Source: Paenibacillus sp. Soil766 (lineage in GTDB: Bacteria; Bacillota; Bacilli; Paenibacillales; NBRC-103111). From it: a stretch of DNA of 64,000 nt. Made by a program: the position numbers and the translations under genes. Position 1 is the first letter of the stretch, and each line of letters begins with the position of its first letter. The notes beneath the pieces were generated by a model that searched no databases, was not told the origin of the DNA, and saw only the letters and a program-made list of their open reading frames with translations. Of the stretch, positions 8,894-17,961 are shown piece after piece. The stretch is from contig NZ_LMSJ01000006.1 of assembly GCF_001428105.1 (NCBI RefSeq), positions 7,200 through 71,199 on the forward strand, given 5' to 3'.

Positions 8894-9730
8894 TTAGGTA
8901 GAACGAAAGGTTCGTGGTGAACTTCCATATTTCTGCTTAAAGGCTCTTTCGAAATGCGTTAACGTATTGAATCCTGATGCGAAGCAAATTTCTGTAATCG
9001 GAATATCTGAGGCTTGCAAGAGTGATTTGGCAAATTGTAACCGTAACCCTTGCAAGTAGATTTGGAACGAAATACCTGTCATTTTATGAAAAACGAGACT
9101 AAAATAATTCGGTGCCAAGCCAGCTTGCTTAGCAGCATCTTCTAAACGAAGTTCTTCCCGAAAATGATGATGCATATATACAAGCGCTCGCTGTAGCGTC
9201 GAGGACTGTGATGGCGTGACCTGCAACTCTGACAGACCTTTATGTTCATGATAAGTTCGGAATAGATACAAGAGGATTCGCTCGAATGCCCCTTTGATCA
9301 CAATAGAATGTCCAGGTTTCTTCGTTTGAACCTCGTCACGTATTAATCTGAACTCTGAATCAATGACATCATGATGAGTCTCGTTCAGGTCAACCATATA
9401 TTCGGCAACTTGCCCAAACATGAACTCTCGCAGTTCTTGATCCAATAATTCCTCATCAAACACTAGATTATATAGCTCCATGGGTTCATTCTGATACGAA
9501 TAAATTTCATGGAAATCTGCGGGAGTTAAGAGAAACAAGCTGCCTTTTCGCAATTCATGCTCAGTTCCATTCACAATGTTCATGCCTCTACCTCGAAGCA
9601 CAAAACAAAGTTCATAGAATTCATGCCAATGCAGGGCATGATGCTCATTGATATGTTGAAAGAAAATTTGAAAGGAGGAAGAAGGATGAATAAATTGTTC
9701 GTTCGTTAATCTCACCGGTTGTTTCTTCAT
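8894..9730 (-). CDS. AraC family transcriptional regulator with cupin domain
   Basis: Regulator of 278 residues. The N-terminal half is a cupin, with His-rich strand 'HALHWHEFYELCFVLRG' about residues 31-48 and an acidic second half. The C-terminal half (about 180-276) carries two HTH motifs, with 'ITEICFASGFNTLTHFERAFKQKYG'-type recognition helices. ATG 9730 follows GAGGGGGAAG. The gene lies 65 bases after a PhyH-family gene on the same strand. Similar AraC/PhyH pairs occur in sugar-catabolic clusters, and control of the PhyH gene is a reasonable but unproven inference. Confidence 0.9.
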   Translation of the reverse strand: MKKQPVRLTNEQFIHPSSSFQIFFQHINEHHALHWHEFYELCFVLRGRGMNIVNGTEHELRKGSLFLLTPADFHEIYSYQNEPMELYNLVFDEELLDQELREFMFGQVAEYMVDLNETHHDVIDSEFRLIRDEVQTKKPGHSIVIKGAFERILLYLFRTYHEHKGLSELQVTPSQSSTLQRALVYMHHHFREELRLEDAAKQAGLAPNYFSLVFHKMTGISFQIYLQGLRLQFAKSLLQASDIPITEICFASGFNTLTHFERAFKQKYGSSPRTFRST

Positions 9731-9795
9731 CCGCTTCCCCCTCTTTGCCTATTTTGTATATCATAAGATTTCTCTGATGACAGTAACAATTCCTT

Positions 9796-10530
9796 CTACT
9801 CTACATTTGCATATTTATTTCCAGCTAGATCTTTACCACGAGCTAACCATACTTTGAAGTTCGGGTTTTTATCCTCAAAAACCTTCGTATCTGTGGAGAA
9901 ATAACGCATGGTGTAGCCGCAGCGGCGAAATTCACTCTTGTTGGGATCAGCGCCGTGAATAATACGTGAATCATGCAGGGAACATTGACCTCTTTGCAAC
10001 TCAAAATGAACAGCTGTGGATGTATCCATATTTTTGATTTGCGTACTGAAAAGATTTTTCTTGCCGTCTACCTTCTCGTACTCTGAAAATCCATTCGCGT
10101 GCGTACCTGGAATGACTTGCATACAGCCATTTTCCTTCGTGCTGTTATCGATCGCCAACCATACGGTAATGATGTTATCGAAGCTACTGACACGACCTTT
10201 CCAATAAGCAGAATCCTCATGCCATGGCGTTGCTCGCCCTACAAACGGATCCTTGCAAATAAAATGAGAGGACCAAAGCCCGATGTTAGGACCGATAATT
10301 GGCTCAACCAGATCCAACACTTCATCGGATAATAGAAAGTTCAACAAGCGATCTTCCCGGAAATGCGGTGTATCTAACTCATCAGACAACTTGCTGCCTT
10401 TCTGCTTCAGTTGATCCTCGAATAACTCCGTTAATTCTGCAAGTTTCTCAGCGGAGAATAACTGCTTATCATACAGAAAATATCCATTCTTCTTATAAAA
10501 TGCTACTTCTTCTTGCGTTAATTTACTCAT
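9796..10530 (-). CDS. phytanoyl-CoA dioxygenase (PhyH) family protein, second copy
   Basis: Predicted cytoplasmic Fe(II)/2-oxoglutarate oxygenase of 244 residues. Metal ligands are H104-x-D106 in 'PWHEDSAYW' and H192 in 'RIIHGADPN', with an arginine in 'RRCGYTMRY' for the co-substrate. It is shorter than, and clearly different from, the copy at 1533. CAGGAGGG precedes ATG 10530. The AraC gene downstream on the same strand may be co-transcribed, since the gap is 65 bases with no terminator. The substrate is unknown. Confidence 0.85.
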   Translation of the reverse strand: MSKLTQEEVAFYKKNGYFLYDKQLFSAEKLAELTELFEDQLKQKGSKLSDELDTPHFREDRLLNFLLSDEVLDLVEPIIGPNIGLWSSHFICKDPFVGRATPWHEDSAYWKGRVSSFDNIITVWLAIDNSTKENGCMQVIPGTHANGFSEYEKVDGKKNLFSTQIKNMDTSTAVHFELQRGQCSLHDSRIIHGADPNKSEFRRCGYTMRYFSTDTKVFEDKNPNFKVWLARGKDLAGNKYANVE

Positions 10531-10638
10531 CTTGATCCCTCCTGAATGTGTGTTCTTATCTACACACTTACTATACCTCGTAGGAGGATTTGAAGGCTTA
10601 TCATAAGCTTAGAAGAAGTTAGCATATCTTCAGATCCT

Positions 10639-11085
10639 TTACGTCCAGAACCAGAACACAAGCAGCAGCATCGTGAAGCGAACAATCTCATAGGAGGTAT
10701 CAACAGCCACCACAAGCCAGCTTTTGAATTGCCACACCTTTTTGCCAACTGTGAACGGAAGTGTATAGCCCGCCGCTAGCAGCATTGTAAACCAGAAGGC
10801 ATTGGATAACCGTTCTCCATCATAGCCAAATGCCTGTCCACCAGCCTGCCATAGCTCTAAACATATCGCGAATGCAATAGAAGTTACAAACGATACAACA
10901 ATATAAATCACAAATGATTGAATCTTATCCGCTTTACTTACGTTAAGCTGCTCTTGGCCATTCTTGCCGTACATGTGCTTTTGATAAGGTTTTGCCCATA
11001 TTACGGCCATCCAAAGAAAGCCTAACACTAATGATAATATCCCTGTAACGAATACAGCCCAATAATTAATTACATCGAAAAGCAT
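10639..11085 (-). CDS. DUF1761 family membrane protein
   Basis: Four-helix membrane protein of 148 residues matching the DUF1761 pattern: a first helix leading into 'GFLWMAVIWAKPYQKHM', then three further hydrophobic helices. ATG 11085 is chosen because GAGGGG lies nine bases ahead. ATG 11103, six codons earlier, lacks a clear ribosome site. The upstream region carries a strong promoter with two operators, so the gene is tightly repressed by a regulator not encoded next to it. The biochemical role of the family is unknown. A weak hairpin follows at 10588-10606. Confidence 0.75.
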   Translation of the reverse strand: MLFDVINYWAVFVTGILSLVLGFLWMAVIWAKPYQKHMYGKNGQEQLNVSKADKIQSFVIYIVVSFVTSIAFAICLELWQAGGQAFGYDGERLSNAFWFTMLLAAGYTLPFTVGKKVWQFKSWLVVAVDTSYEIVRFTMLLLVFWFWT

Positions 11086-11118
11086 ATCGAATCCCCTCTT
11101 CATACCTATGTAGTTTTA

Positions 11119-11172
11119 CGAAACCATTTGGTTTCGCTTTACATTATAGACAACCTTTTGGTTTCATGTCAA
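11119..11172 (-). promoter_or_regulatory. promoter with two spaced AACC-n4-GGTT operators
   Basis: On the minus strand TTGACA (11172-11167), an 18-base spacer and TATAAT (11148-11143) form a near-consensus sigma-A promoter. An 18-base palindrome, CGAAACCA-TT-TGGTTTCG (11119-11136), covers the predicted start site. A second AACC-TTTT-GGTT (11152-11163) lies in the spacer. Their centres are 30 bases apart, about three helical turns, which suits cooperative binding of two dimers of a TetR-, MarR- or ArsR-type repressor. Confidence 0.7.
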
Positions 11173-11419
11173 TTCCTATTTTGTGTAAAAAGGTATGCTG
11201 AAGTCTAGCCGTTTTTCATGAAGTTCCACTCTTGTACATATCAACCATTCACCTAATGACATATGCATAGAATTAGATAAACCTAAACTGGTTTATGTGA
11301 GGTGACCTTTTGTAATTGCAGCAGTACCAAGTTGTATAGAAATGAAGTACAAATTGCAATTTCGCAGCATCTGTAAGTGCTTAGAACGTACAATTCACTT
11401 TAAAATACGTGATGGAGTG

Positions 11420-13573
11420 ATGGTGGTGGAAACTTATCAAATCGTTCCCTGGATTAATGACGTCTTGGATCCAGGAATCGTAGCTAACATGTATGTTCCT
11501 CCTGGATTAGAAATGCTGGCACGAGAAGTATTGGGACATTATGACTTTCAGGTCAATGATATGCTCTTAATTACTTCCAAACCAGATAAGGGCGGAGCAA
11601 TTTGGAAAATCGGCACAAGTAAGGGCAATCTCAGTATTAAATGTCTGCACAGACGGCCAAGAAGAAGTCTATTCAGTGTTGGTGCTCAAGCGTATATGTC
11701 CGGTTTAGGTCACCGAGTTCCGTCTTTCATTCCTACGAAGGAAGGCCATTTCTACGTTGAAGCAGGTGGTAAGCTCTGGATCGTTACCGACTGGATCGAA
11801 CCACTGGTGCCCGTTTCTAAAGTTGACCTAGATGGAGCCTCTCAGCTGTGTTTTGGCTTAGGGGAATTTCACAAAAACTCTAAAGGCTATGTCCCTCCTA
11901 GCGGTTCGGAGAAATCCTCGCGCATCTACGGCTGGGGCAAATATTACGAAAAAATAATTGCCAAAATCGGATGGTTTCAGGATATCGCTCTCGCCTACTC
12001 TGATACCGCAGCAAGTGCCAATTTACTTGCCGTCATTGAGGAATTCAAGCGGCAAGCTAACGACATGTATACTCGCTTCCAAAATTCCCCATACAACGCA
12101 ATGTTAGCCAAAGGTGAACCCCACTGGGGACTTGCCCATCAAGACTTCGGATGGTCGAACGGCCAAATGGGGCCAGGCGGCATCTGGGTTATTGATTTAG
12201 ACGGCGTTTCCTACGATTTGCCTATACGTGACTTACGTAAATTGATCACAAGTACCATGGATGATATGGGTGTGTGGGACTTGACTTGGATTCGCGGCAT
12301 GATTGACGCTTATCATCGTGCAAATCCTCTTGATCAAGAAACCTTCGAAATCTTGTGGATCGATATGGCGTTTCCAAATGAATTCTATAAGCATGTCAAA
12401 GAAATTGTATTTAATCCTCAACTGTTTCTTGACACTGAGCTTACTTCAATTCTTCAAAGGGTCATGACGACTGAATCAAGTAAATGGCAGGCATTAACGG
12501 AACTTGAAAAAGATAAGGCCAACTACGCTGTTGGAGACTACTCGGCGGATTACGTCAAACCGAACATCGAACGTCCAGCCGTAGTCCTTCCTGGAGATTT
12601 GTTGACTCCAATTTATTCCGATATGCCAGTTACTCCTCTTACTCCAGTTACGCCAGTTACTCCAGTTGAGCCAGTCGTACCTGCTGCACCAGTTGAGCCA
12701 GTCGTACCTGCTGTACCAGTTGAGCCAGTCGTACCTGCTACGCCAATTGAGCCAGTCGTACCTGCTATGCCAGTGGAGCCAGTCGTACCTGCTACTCCAG
12801 AGGAGCCAGTCGTACCTGCTATGCCAGTGGAGCCAGTCGTACCTGCTACACCGGTTATGCCAGTCGTGCCTGCTACGCCAGTCACACCTTTTATGCCTGC
12901 TGTTGAAGAGATCATACCAATTCCACTTGCGCCAAAACCAATATATGCTGAGCTGCCTGCAGTAGAGGAACCTGTTTATGCGAAGAAACCAGTCAATGAG
13001 AAAGTCACCCCTGCACCTTATACACCAGCGCCTGTTATGGTCACCATTCCTTCTACACGCAAACCAAAAAGTGACTACGCCAAAGCTCCGGCTTTATCAG
13101 AGCCTGTGTTGGTTCCAATTCCACCAGAGACTGTATCTGCAGGAGACCCTGCTGCTGATGCTGTTGATGCTGTTGTCGCCGTGCCTCCATTGCCAGTATT
13201 CATTCAAATCCCTGCTCGCGGACAAAAGCGGTTTAAACTTCGCGTTCCTAGGAAACGGCGCGTATTGAAAAAAACCAGAATCATCAAGAAAACCCGGTCT
13301 CTGAAACGAAGAAAACTAAAAAGACTCACGAAATGGAAGCGTATCTCAGGTATAAAGATTATCTGGGGCTTCAAAACATGGCGTGCTAAAAAACAATTGA
13401 AGACTATACGCCGGCCTATTAAGAAACAAATGAAACGTAAACTGGGACTCAAGAAGCCTGTTAAACGTGTAACGAAGCCAACGATGAATAAAATACGACA
13501 ACCCCAAACGAATAAGAATGTACCCCCGCCGTGGAAAAAAAGGCAGATTCAATCCAGAAAAAGGACTGCCTGA
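11420..13573 (+). CDS. cotS: CotS-family spore coat kinase-like protein with Pro-rich and basic tails
   Basis: The first ~390 residues match the CotS/YutH/YtaA spore-coat family, which has an aminoglycoside-phosphotransferase-like fold: '[11 protein letters not shown]' near the ATP loop, then '[10 protein letters not shown]', the '[17 protein letters not shown]' segment and '[10 protein letters not shown]'. After this come a nine-residue EPVVPAxPV repeat block and a very Lys/Arg-rich tail of about 110 residues. B. subtilis CotS is only about 350 residues and has neither tail. The start is uncertain: ATG 11420 or the GTG codons at 11423 and 11426 lie just after GGAG, whereas ATG 11342 has no ribosome site. 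It precedes cotSA, as in other spore formers. It probably acts in the mother cell on the spore coat or crust. Confidence 0.85.
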   Translation: MVVETYQIVPWINDVLDPGIVANMYVPPGLEMLAREVLGHYDFQVNDMLLITSKPDKGGAIWKIGTSKGNLSIKCLHRRPRRSLFSVGAQAYMSGLGHRVPSFIPTKEGHFYVEAGGKLWIVTDWIEPLVPVSKVDLDGASQLCFGLGEFHKNSKGYVPPSGSEKSSRIYGWGKYYEKIIAKIGWFQDIALAYSDTAASANLLAVIEEFKRQANDMYTRFQNSPYNAMLAKGEPHWGLAHQDFGWSNGQMGPGGIWVIDLDGVSYDLPIRDLRKLITSTMDDMGVWDLTWIRGMIDAYHRANPLDQETFEILWIDMAFPNEFYKHVKEIVFNPQLFLDTELTSILQRVMTTESSKWQALTELEKDKANYAVGDYSADYVKPNIERPAVVLPGDLLTPIYSDMPVTPLTPVTPVTPVEPVVPAAPVEPVVPAVPVEPVVPATPIEPVVPAMPVEPVVPATPEEPVVPAMPVEPVVPATPVMPVVPATPVTPFMPAVEEIIPIPLAPKPIYAELPAVEEPVYAKKPVNEKVTPAPYTPAPVMVTIPSTRKPKSDYAKAPALSEPVLVPIPPETVSAGDPAADAVDAVVAVPPLPVFIQIPARGQKRFKLRVPRKRRVLKKTRIIKKTRSLKRRKLKRLTKWKRISGIKIIWGFKTWRAKKQLKTIRRPIKKQMKRKLGLKKPVKRVTKPTMNKIRQPQTNKNVPPPWKKRQIQSRKRTA
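12668..12883 (+). repeat. eight tandem 27-bp repeats within cotS
   Basis: Unit GAGCCAGTCGTACCTGCT followed by three variable codons, encoding EPVVPAxPV. Seven copies are near-identical and the eighth has ATG in place of GAG. Shorter PVTP-type units precede the block (12629-12667). The low divergence between copies suggests recent expansion or contraction. Confidence 0.9.
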
Positions 13574-13592
13574 GAAAGGAAGCTGTTAACTT

Positions 13593-14735
13593 GTGAACAT
13601 TCTGATGATTTGTACGGAAAAGCTGCCTGTCCCTAACATTCGAGGGGGAGCTATTCAGACCTATATTGACGGTGTGGCTTCGCTACTAAGTAAACATCAC
13701 AGAATTACCATTTTGGGTAGAACGGACCCTGCTTTACCAAACGATGAAGACAGGAATGGTATTCGCTACGTTCGTGTGGAGTCACATGGTCTGCTTGAAC
13801 CATACGCTGCAGGGGTTATCCAATTTTTACAAAATACGGCGGAACATTATGATATTATACAAATATTCAACCGCCCTTTACTAGTCCTTCCTATTAGGAG
13901 CGTTTCGCCTTCAGCACGGATTATTCTAAGTATGCATAACGATATGTTCAATCCCTTTAAGATCGAACTTAATGAGGGAAATAAAGTTATCGAACAAACT
14001 GAGCGTATTATCACCATTAGTCAATATATCGGAACGGCTATCTGTGATTACTATCCCCATGCAGCAGACAAAATAAAATCGATCTATTCCGGCGTTGACT
14101 TGAATCGATTTGCTCCTTGGCTAGAGTCTGAACAGGCAAAGAGCGCTCGAGAGAGCATAAGGACTGAATACAATCTTTCCAACAAGAAAGTTATTCTATT
14201 CGTCGGGAGGCTCACCCGTAATAAAGGGCCCCATGTCTTAGTGCGCGCGATGTCTCAAATCAACCATCCTGATGCCGTACTCGTTGTCGTCGGCGGTGCC
14301 TGGTTCAGCGATAACTCGGTCAGTGACTATGTCGCTTACGTCAGAGCGCTTGCTGTGCGCTCACCTCTGCCCGTCATAACAACCGGGTATGTTCAAGCGC
14401 AAGATGTTCACCGCTGGTTCTGCGCAGGAGATGTCTTTGTTTGTACATCTATTTGGCAGGAGCCGTTAGCACGTGTGCATTATGAAGCGATGGCAGCTGG
14501 ATTACCCTTCCTTACAACAGCTAGAGGTGGCAATCCAGAGATTGTTAAGAATAATAACGGAATACTCATTAATAACCCTGAAGACCCGAGCGAATATGCC
14601 CAAAAACTAAATTCGTTGTTATCGGATATGAACCATGCACGACATATGGGCCTTAACGGGCGAAGATTGGCAGAACAAAATTTCCCATGGGAACGCGTTG
14701 CTCAGGAAATTCTTGCCGTCTGGGAACAAAGATAA
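13593..14735 (+). CDS. cotSA: spore coat glycosyltransferase CotSA
   Basis: GT-B fold glycosyltransferase of 380 residues, very like B. subtilis CotSA. It shares the N-terminal 'ICTEKLPVPNIRGGAIQ', the 'LFVGRLTRNKGPHVL' start of the nucleotide-sugar domain and the C-terminal 'WQEPLARVHYEAMAAGLP' acidic donor-binding motif. The start is GTG 13593, with AAAGGA upstream at a rather long distance. It follows cotS by 19 bases and ends at a strong terminator. It presumably transfers a sugar made by the nearby ytdA-ytcA-ytcB enzymes onto the spore surface. Acceptor and sugar are not known. Confidence 0.93.
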   Translation: MNILMICTEKLPVPNIRGGAIQTYIDGVASLLSKHHRITILGRTDPALPNDEDRNGIRYVRVESHGLLEPYAAGVIQFLQNTAEHYDIIQIFNRPLLVLPIRSVSPSARIILSMHNDMFNPFKIELNEGNKVIEQTERIITISQYIGTAICDYYPHAADKIKSIYSGVDLNRFAPWLESEQAKSARESIRTEYNLSNKKVILFVGRLTRNKGPHVLVRAMSQINHPDAVLVVVGGAWFSDNSVSDYVAYVRALAVRSPLPVITTGYVQAQDVHRWFCAGDVFVCTSIWQEPLARVHYEAMAAGLPFLTTARGGNPEIVKNNNGILINNPEDPSEYAQKLNSLLSDMNHARHMGLNGRRLAEQNFPWERVAQEILAVWEQR

Positions 14736-14771
14736 GTATAAGCGTGGATATTTCTAGTTAACCTACTGGTT

Positions 14772-14815
14772 GTCCCAAAAGTAGTTACTACTACTTAGGG
14801 ACAGCCCATTTTTTT
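14772..14815 (+). terminator. rho-independent terminator of cotS-cotSA
   Basis: GTCCC-AA-AAGTAG pairs with CTACTT-A-GGGAC over a short loop. AGCCCA and seven T follow at 14809-14815. Confidence 0.9.
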
Positions 14816-14863
14816 GCCATAAATCTCAGAGCAATCCTAGTTAGCTCCGTACCCTGATTGGCA

Positions 14864-14935
14864 GAAAAACCTCTTCTACGAGCATGGATCCGCTGCAAAA
14901 CTAGCAGAAGCCATAACAAGAGTAAGAGGTTTTTC
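14864..14935. repeat. 72-bp imperfect palindromic element with 12-bp ends
   Basis: GAAAAACCTCTT (14864-14875) is the exact reverse complement of AAGAGGTTTTTC (14924-14935). The interior carries a smaller stem, CTGC...GCAG, near 14893-14906. It lies right after the cotSA terminator and points at no gene. Its architecture resembles the element at 62370-62436. Confidence 0.5.
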
Positions 14936-15013
14936 ATGCATGGAGTGTCAAGCTAATAGTATGCAGTCTACTTACTTGACCAACTCTCTTTGATATCAGT
15001 TAAATGATTCCAT

Positions 15014-15424
<411 letters not shown>

Positions 15425-15661
15425 AAAAATCATTCCTCTCGCCATAAATTAGAAACTTTAATGTCTCCATGTATACTATGATTTTTCCTTCTTCATGCTT
15501 AGGCTCTTAATAGAGTAAATTGGCGGATTATGTTGTCCCGCTAGATGATTTTCCATAAACGTATACATATCAGCTTATTTTCCCTGTGAAAAGCCCTTAC
15601 ACATCATAATTCTTCATCATAAATTAATAATGTCTTCATATAGACAAGGAGGTAAAAGCTT

Positions 15662-16645
15662 ATGAAAGGATTAATTCTCTGTGCAGGCAATGGTACTAGA
15701 CTCCAACCTTTTACCAATTTAAAACCTAAAGGTCTGCTTCCAGTGGCGAATAAACCCTTAATTCATTATGGTATTGAAAAGCTAGTGGAATTAGGCATCA
15801 ATGAGATCGGAATTGTAATTCGGACCAATCTTCATGCCATGTTTATGGAAGAAGTAGGTGCTGGTGAAAGGTGGAATGTACACATCACATATATTTATCA
15901 AATTAATCCTTTGGGTATCTCAGACGCTGTAAAACACGCCGAATCTTTCATAGACAACGAACCCTTCGTTCTGCTCCTTGGGGATAATTTGATTACCCAA
16001 GATCTTCATGGTTTATGTCACGCAATTACACATGAGAACCATGATGCAGCCATCCTCCTAAGAAAAGTGACGAATCCCAAGCAATTTGGAATTGCTGAAG
16101 TGAATGAAGATCGCATTATTGGTCTGGAAGAAAAGCCTTCAGAACCCAAGTCAGATCTTGCGGTTCTGGGGAGTTATGCGTTTAAACCAAGTATATTTAA
16201 AGCTGTGCATGCGATCAGTCCCTCTGCCAGAGGCGAGTACGAAATTACGGATGCCATTCAGTGGTTGATTCATCAACAATATTCGGTAGCCTATCAAATA
16301 ACAGATAAGAATTTCTCCGATGTTGGAACTATGGAAGGCTGGCTGGAAGCGAATAGATGGATGCTGAGGCTTTTAGAGGAGGAAGGTTTGTTAACGACTC
16401 GAACGGATTACCCAGGAACTACTATAATCCCGCCTGTATGTATCGATCCAAGTGCTGAATTAATTAACTGCGTGATTGGACCTTACGTGACGATTGGCCC
16501 CAATGTCAGACTCGAAAGTTGTATGTTAGAGAACAGTATTTTACTTGAGTACGCCCTCCTTAATCCTAACCACAATCCAATGACAAACTCGATTATTAGT
16601 CCACAATCGATGTTTGTGCAAAAAGATGGAGGGTCAGGAAAATGA
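15662..16645 (+). CDS. ytdA: sugar-1-phosphate nucleotidyltransferase (YtdA-like)
   Basis: Activates a sugar 1-phosphate to an NDP-sugar. The nucleotide-binding signature 'GNGTRLQPFT...KPKGLLPV' lies at residues 9-28 and the metal-binding Asp in 'LLGDNL' near residue 107. A left-handed beta-helix-like tail follows from about residue 255. At 327 residues it is the long form of the RmlA/GalU-like family. ATG 15662 has AAGGAGG nine bases ahead. It overlaps ytcA by four bases. In B. subtilis YtdA belongs to the ytdA-ytcABC set near cotSA, which makes a spore-surface sugar. UDP-glucose is the expected product, because a UDP-glucose dehydrogenase follows; dTDP-glucose is the alternative. Confidence 0.88.
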   Translation: MKGLILCAGNGTRLQPFTNLKPKGLLPVANKPLIHYGIEKLVELGINEIGIVIRTNLHAMFMEEVGAGERWNVHITYIYQINPLGISDAVKHAESFIDNEPFVLLLGDNLITQDLHGLCHAITHENHDAAILLRKVTNPKQFGIAEVNEDRIIGLEEKPSEPKSDLAVLGSYAFKPSIFKAVHAISPSARGEYEITDAIQWLIHQQYSVAYQITDKNFSDVGTMEGWLEANRWMLRLLEEEGLLTTRTDYPGTTIIPPVCIDPSAELINCVIGPYVTIGPNVRLESCMLENSILLEYALLNPNHNPMTNSIISPQSMFVQKDGGSGK

Positions 16646-17934
16646 ACATTCTAATCATGGGTATGGGGTATGTTGGCGTTACGACTGGATTGGTATTTGC
16701 AGAACTCGGCTGGCAAGTTACGGGGTTAGATACGGATACAATGAAAATCCAGGCATTATCTGAGGGTAAATTGTCCTTCTATGAACCAGGACTGGACCTG
16801 TTAATTAAAAAACATATTGCATCAGGTAAAATCAATTTTATTTCCTCTCCAGAAAAGGGGATTCGTGAGAATAACATCATTTTCATATGTGTTGGTACCC
16901 CCTCTGATAAAGATGGAAGCGCTGATCTTCAGGCTGTCCGTGGGGCAGCTCAAAGTATTGGCACATACATGGATGACTATAAAATTATTACTGTGAAAAG
17001 CACAGTTCCTATAGATACAAACCGCAAACTAGTCAAGTGGGTCAAAGAAACTCAAATCCATCCTCACCCCTTCGATGTTGTATCTAACCCCGAGTTCCTT
17101 CGGGAAGGCAGTGCCTTGTTTGATTCACTGAATCCGGATCGCATTATTATTGGAAGCGATAATGAGCAAGCCGCAAATGTCATTCAATCCTTATATGGCA
17201 GCATACATGCTCCTATCTTTGTCACCAGCCCCCGAACAGCCGAACTGATTAAATACGCATCGAATGCCTTCTTGGCAACTAAAATTTCCTATGTTAATGA
17301 ATTGGCAAGACTTTGCGAGTCGCTGGAGGTCAATGTCACCGATGTCACCAAAGGAATGGGTTTGGACCAACGGATTGGCCCCCATTTTCTAAAAGCTGGA
17401 ATCGGTTATGGTGGATCTTGCTTCCCAAAAGACAGCATGGCTCTCTTATACTCGGCGAAAGAGCAACAAGTTGAAATGAGCATTCTTGAACGAGTTGTTG
17501 CCGTTAACAACTCACAGTCTTCACACTTTTTGAACATATGGGAGCAGAAAATAGGTGGATTCAGCGGTAAAACCATTGCGATTCTCGGCATTTCATTTAA
17601 ACCTAATACAGATGATTTACGGGAAGCACCTGCGCTCTCCATCATTCAACAATTACAGCAAAAACAAGCGAATCTTCGGGTTCATGATCCCGTCGCCAAA
17701 CTTCCTGTAACCTTACAATCTGATAAAGTTCAACAATTCGAAGCGCTTGAGACCACATTGCAGCATTGCGACGCAGTCATCTTATGTTCGGAGTGGAAAG
17801 TCTATCGAGAGGCAGATTGGCAGCAACTAAAGGTTCTTATGAATGATTATTATATTTTTGATGGCAGAAATGCGCTGATCGGCAAAGAAATGACCAAGCT
17901 AGGCTATGATTACTATGGCATTGGAAATAGATAA
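16642..17934 (+). CDS. ytcA: UDP-glucose 6-dehydrogenase (YtcA-like)
   Basis: NAD-dependent four-electron oxidation of UDP-glucose to UDP-glucuronate. The 430 residues cover the full family length. The Rossmann motif 'GMGYVGVTTG' is at residues 7-16, the substrate loop 'NPEFLREGSA' about 150-159, and the catalytic Cys260 lies in 'GYGGSCFPKD'. The start overlaps ytdA (ATGA), which suggests translational coupling. It feeds UDP-glucuronate to the epimerase encoded 27 bases downstream. It matches B. subtilis ytcA in gene order; TuaD/Ugd are paralogs that differ mainly by context. Confidence 0.92.
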   Translation: MNILIMGMGYVGVTTGLVFAELGWQVTGLDTDTMKIQALSEGKLSFYEPGLDLLIKKHIASGKINFISSPEKGIRENNIIFICVGTPSDKDGSADLQAVRGAAQSIGTYMDDYKIITVKSTVPIDTNRKLVKWVKETQIHPHPFDVVSNPEFLREGSALFDSLNPDRIIIGSDNEQAANVIQSLYGSIHAPIFVTSPRTAELIKYASNAFLATKISYVNELARLCESLEVNVTDVTKGMGLDQRIGPHFLKAGIGYGGSCFPKDSMALLYSAKEQQVEMSILERVVAVNNSQSSHFLNIWEQKIGGFSGKTIAILGISFKPNTDDLREAPALSIIQQLQQKQANLRVHDPVAKLPVTLQSDKVQQFEALETTLQHCDAVILCSEWKVYREADWQQLKVLMNDYYIFDGRNALIGKEMTKLGYDYYGIGNR

Positions 17935-17961
17935 TCGCTCTAAGATGGGAGGTTACATGGA

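Noticed and set aside
11266-11275. CATAGAAT resembling a sporulation sigma-E/K -10 box upstream of cotS
   Set aside because: No matching -35 element at 16-18 bases, so it cannot be claimed as a sporulation promoter.
11342-11419. Longer N-terminus for CotS from ATG 11342
   Set aside because: No ribosome site; the added residues are Cys/Lys-rich and do not resemble the start of CotS-family proteins, while GGAG sits just before the 11420-11426 start codons.
12666-12965. Plus-strand frame of repeated SQSYLL units overlapping cotS
   Set aside because: A frame-shifted shadow of the 27-base repeat; no start signal.
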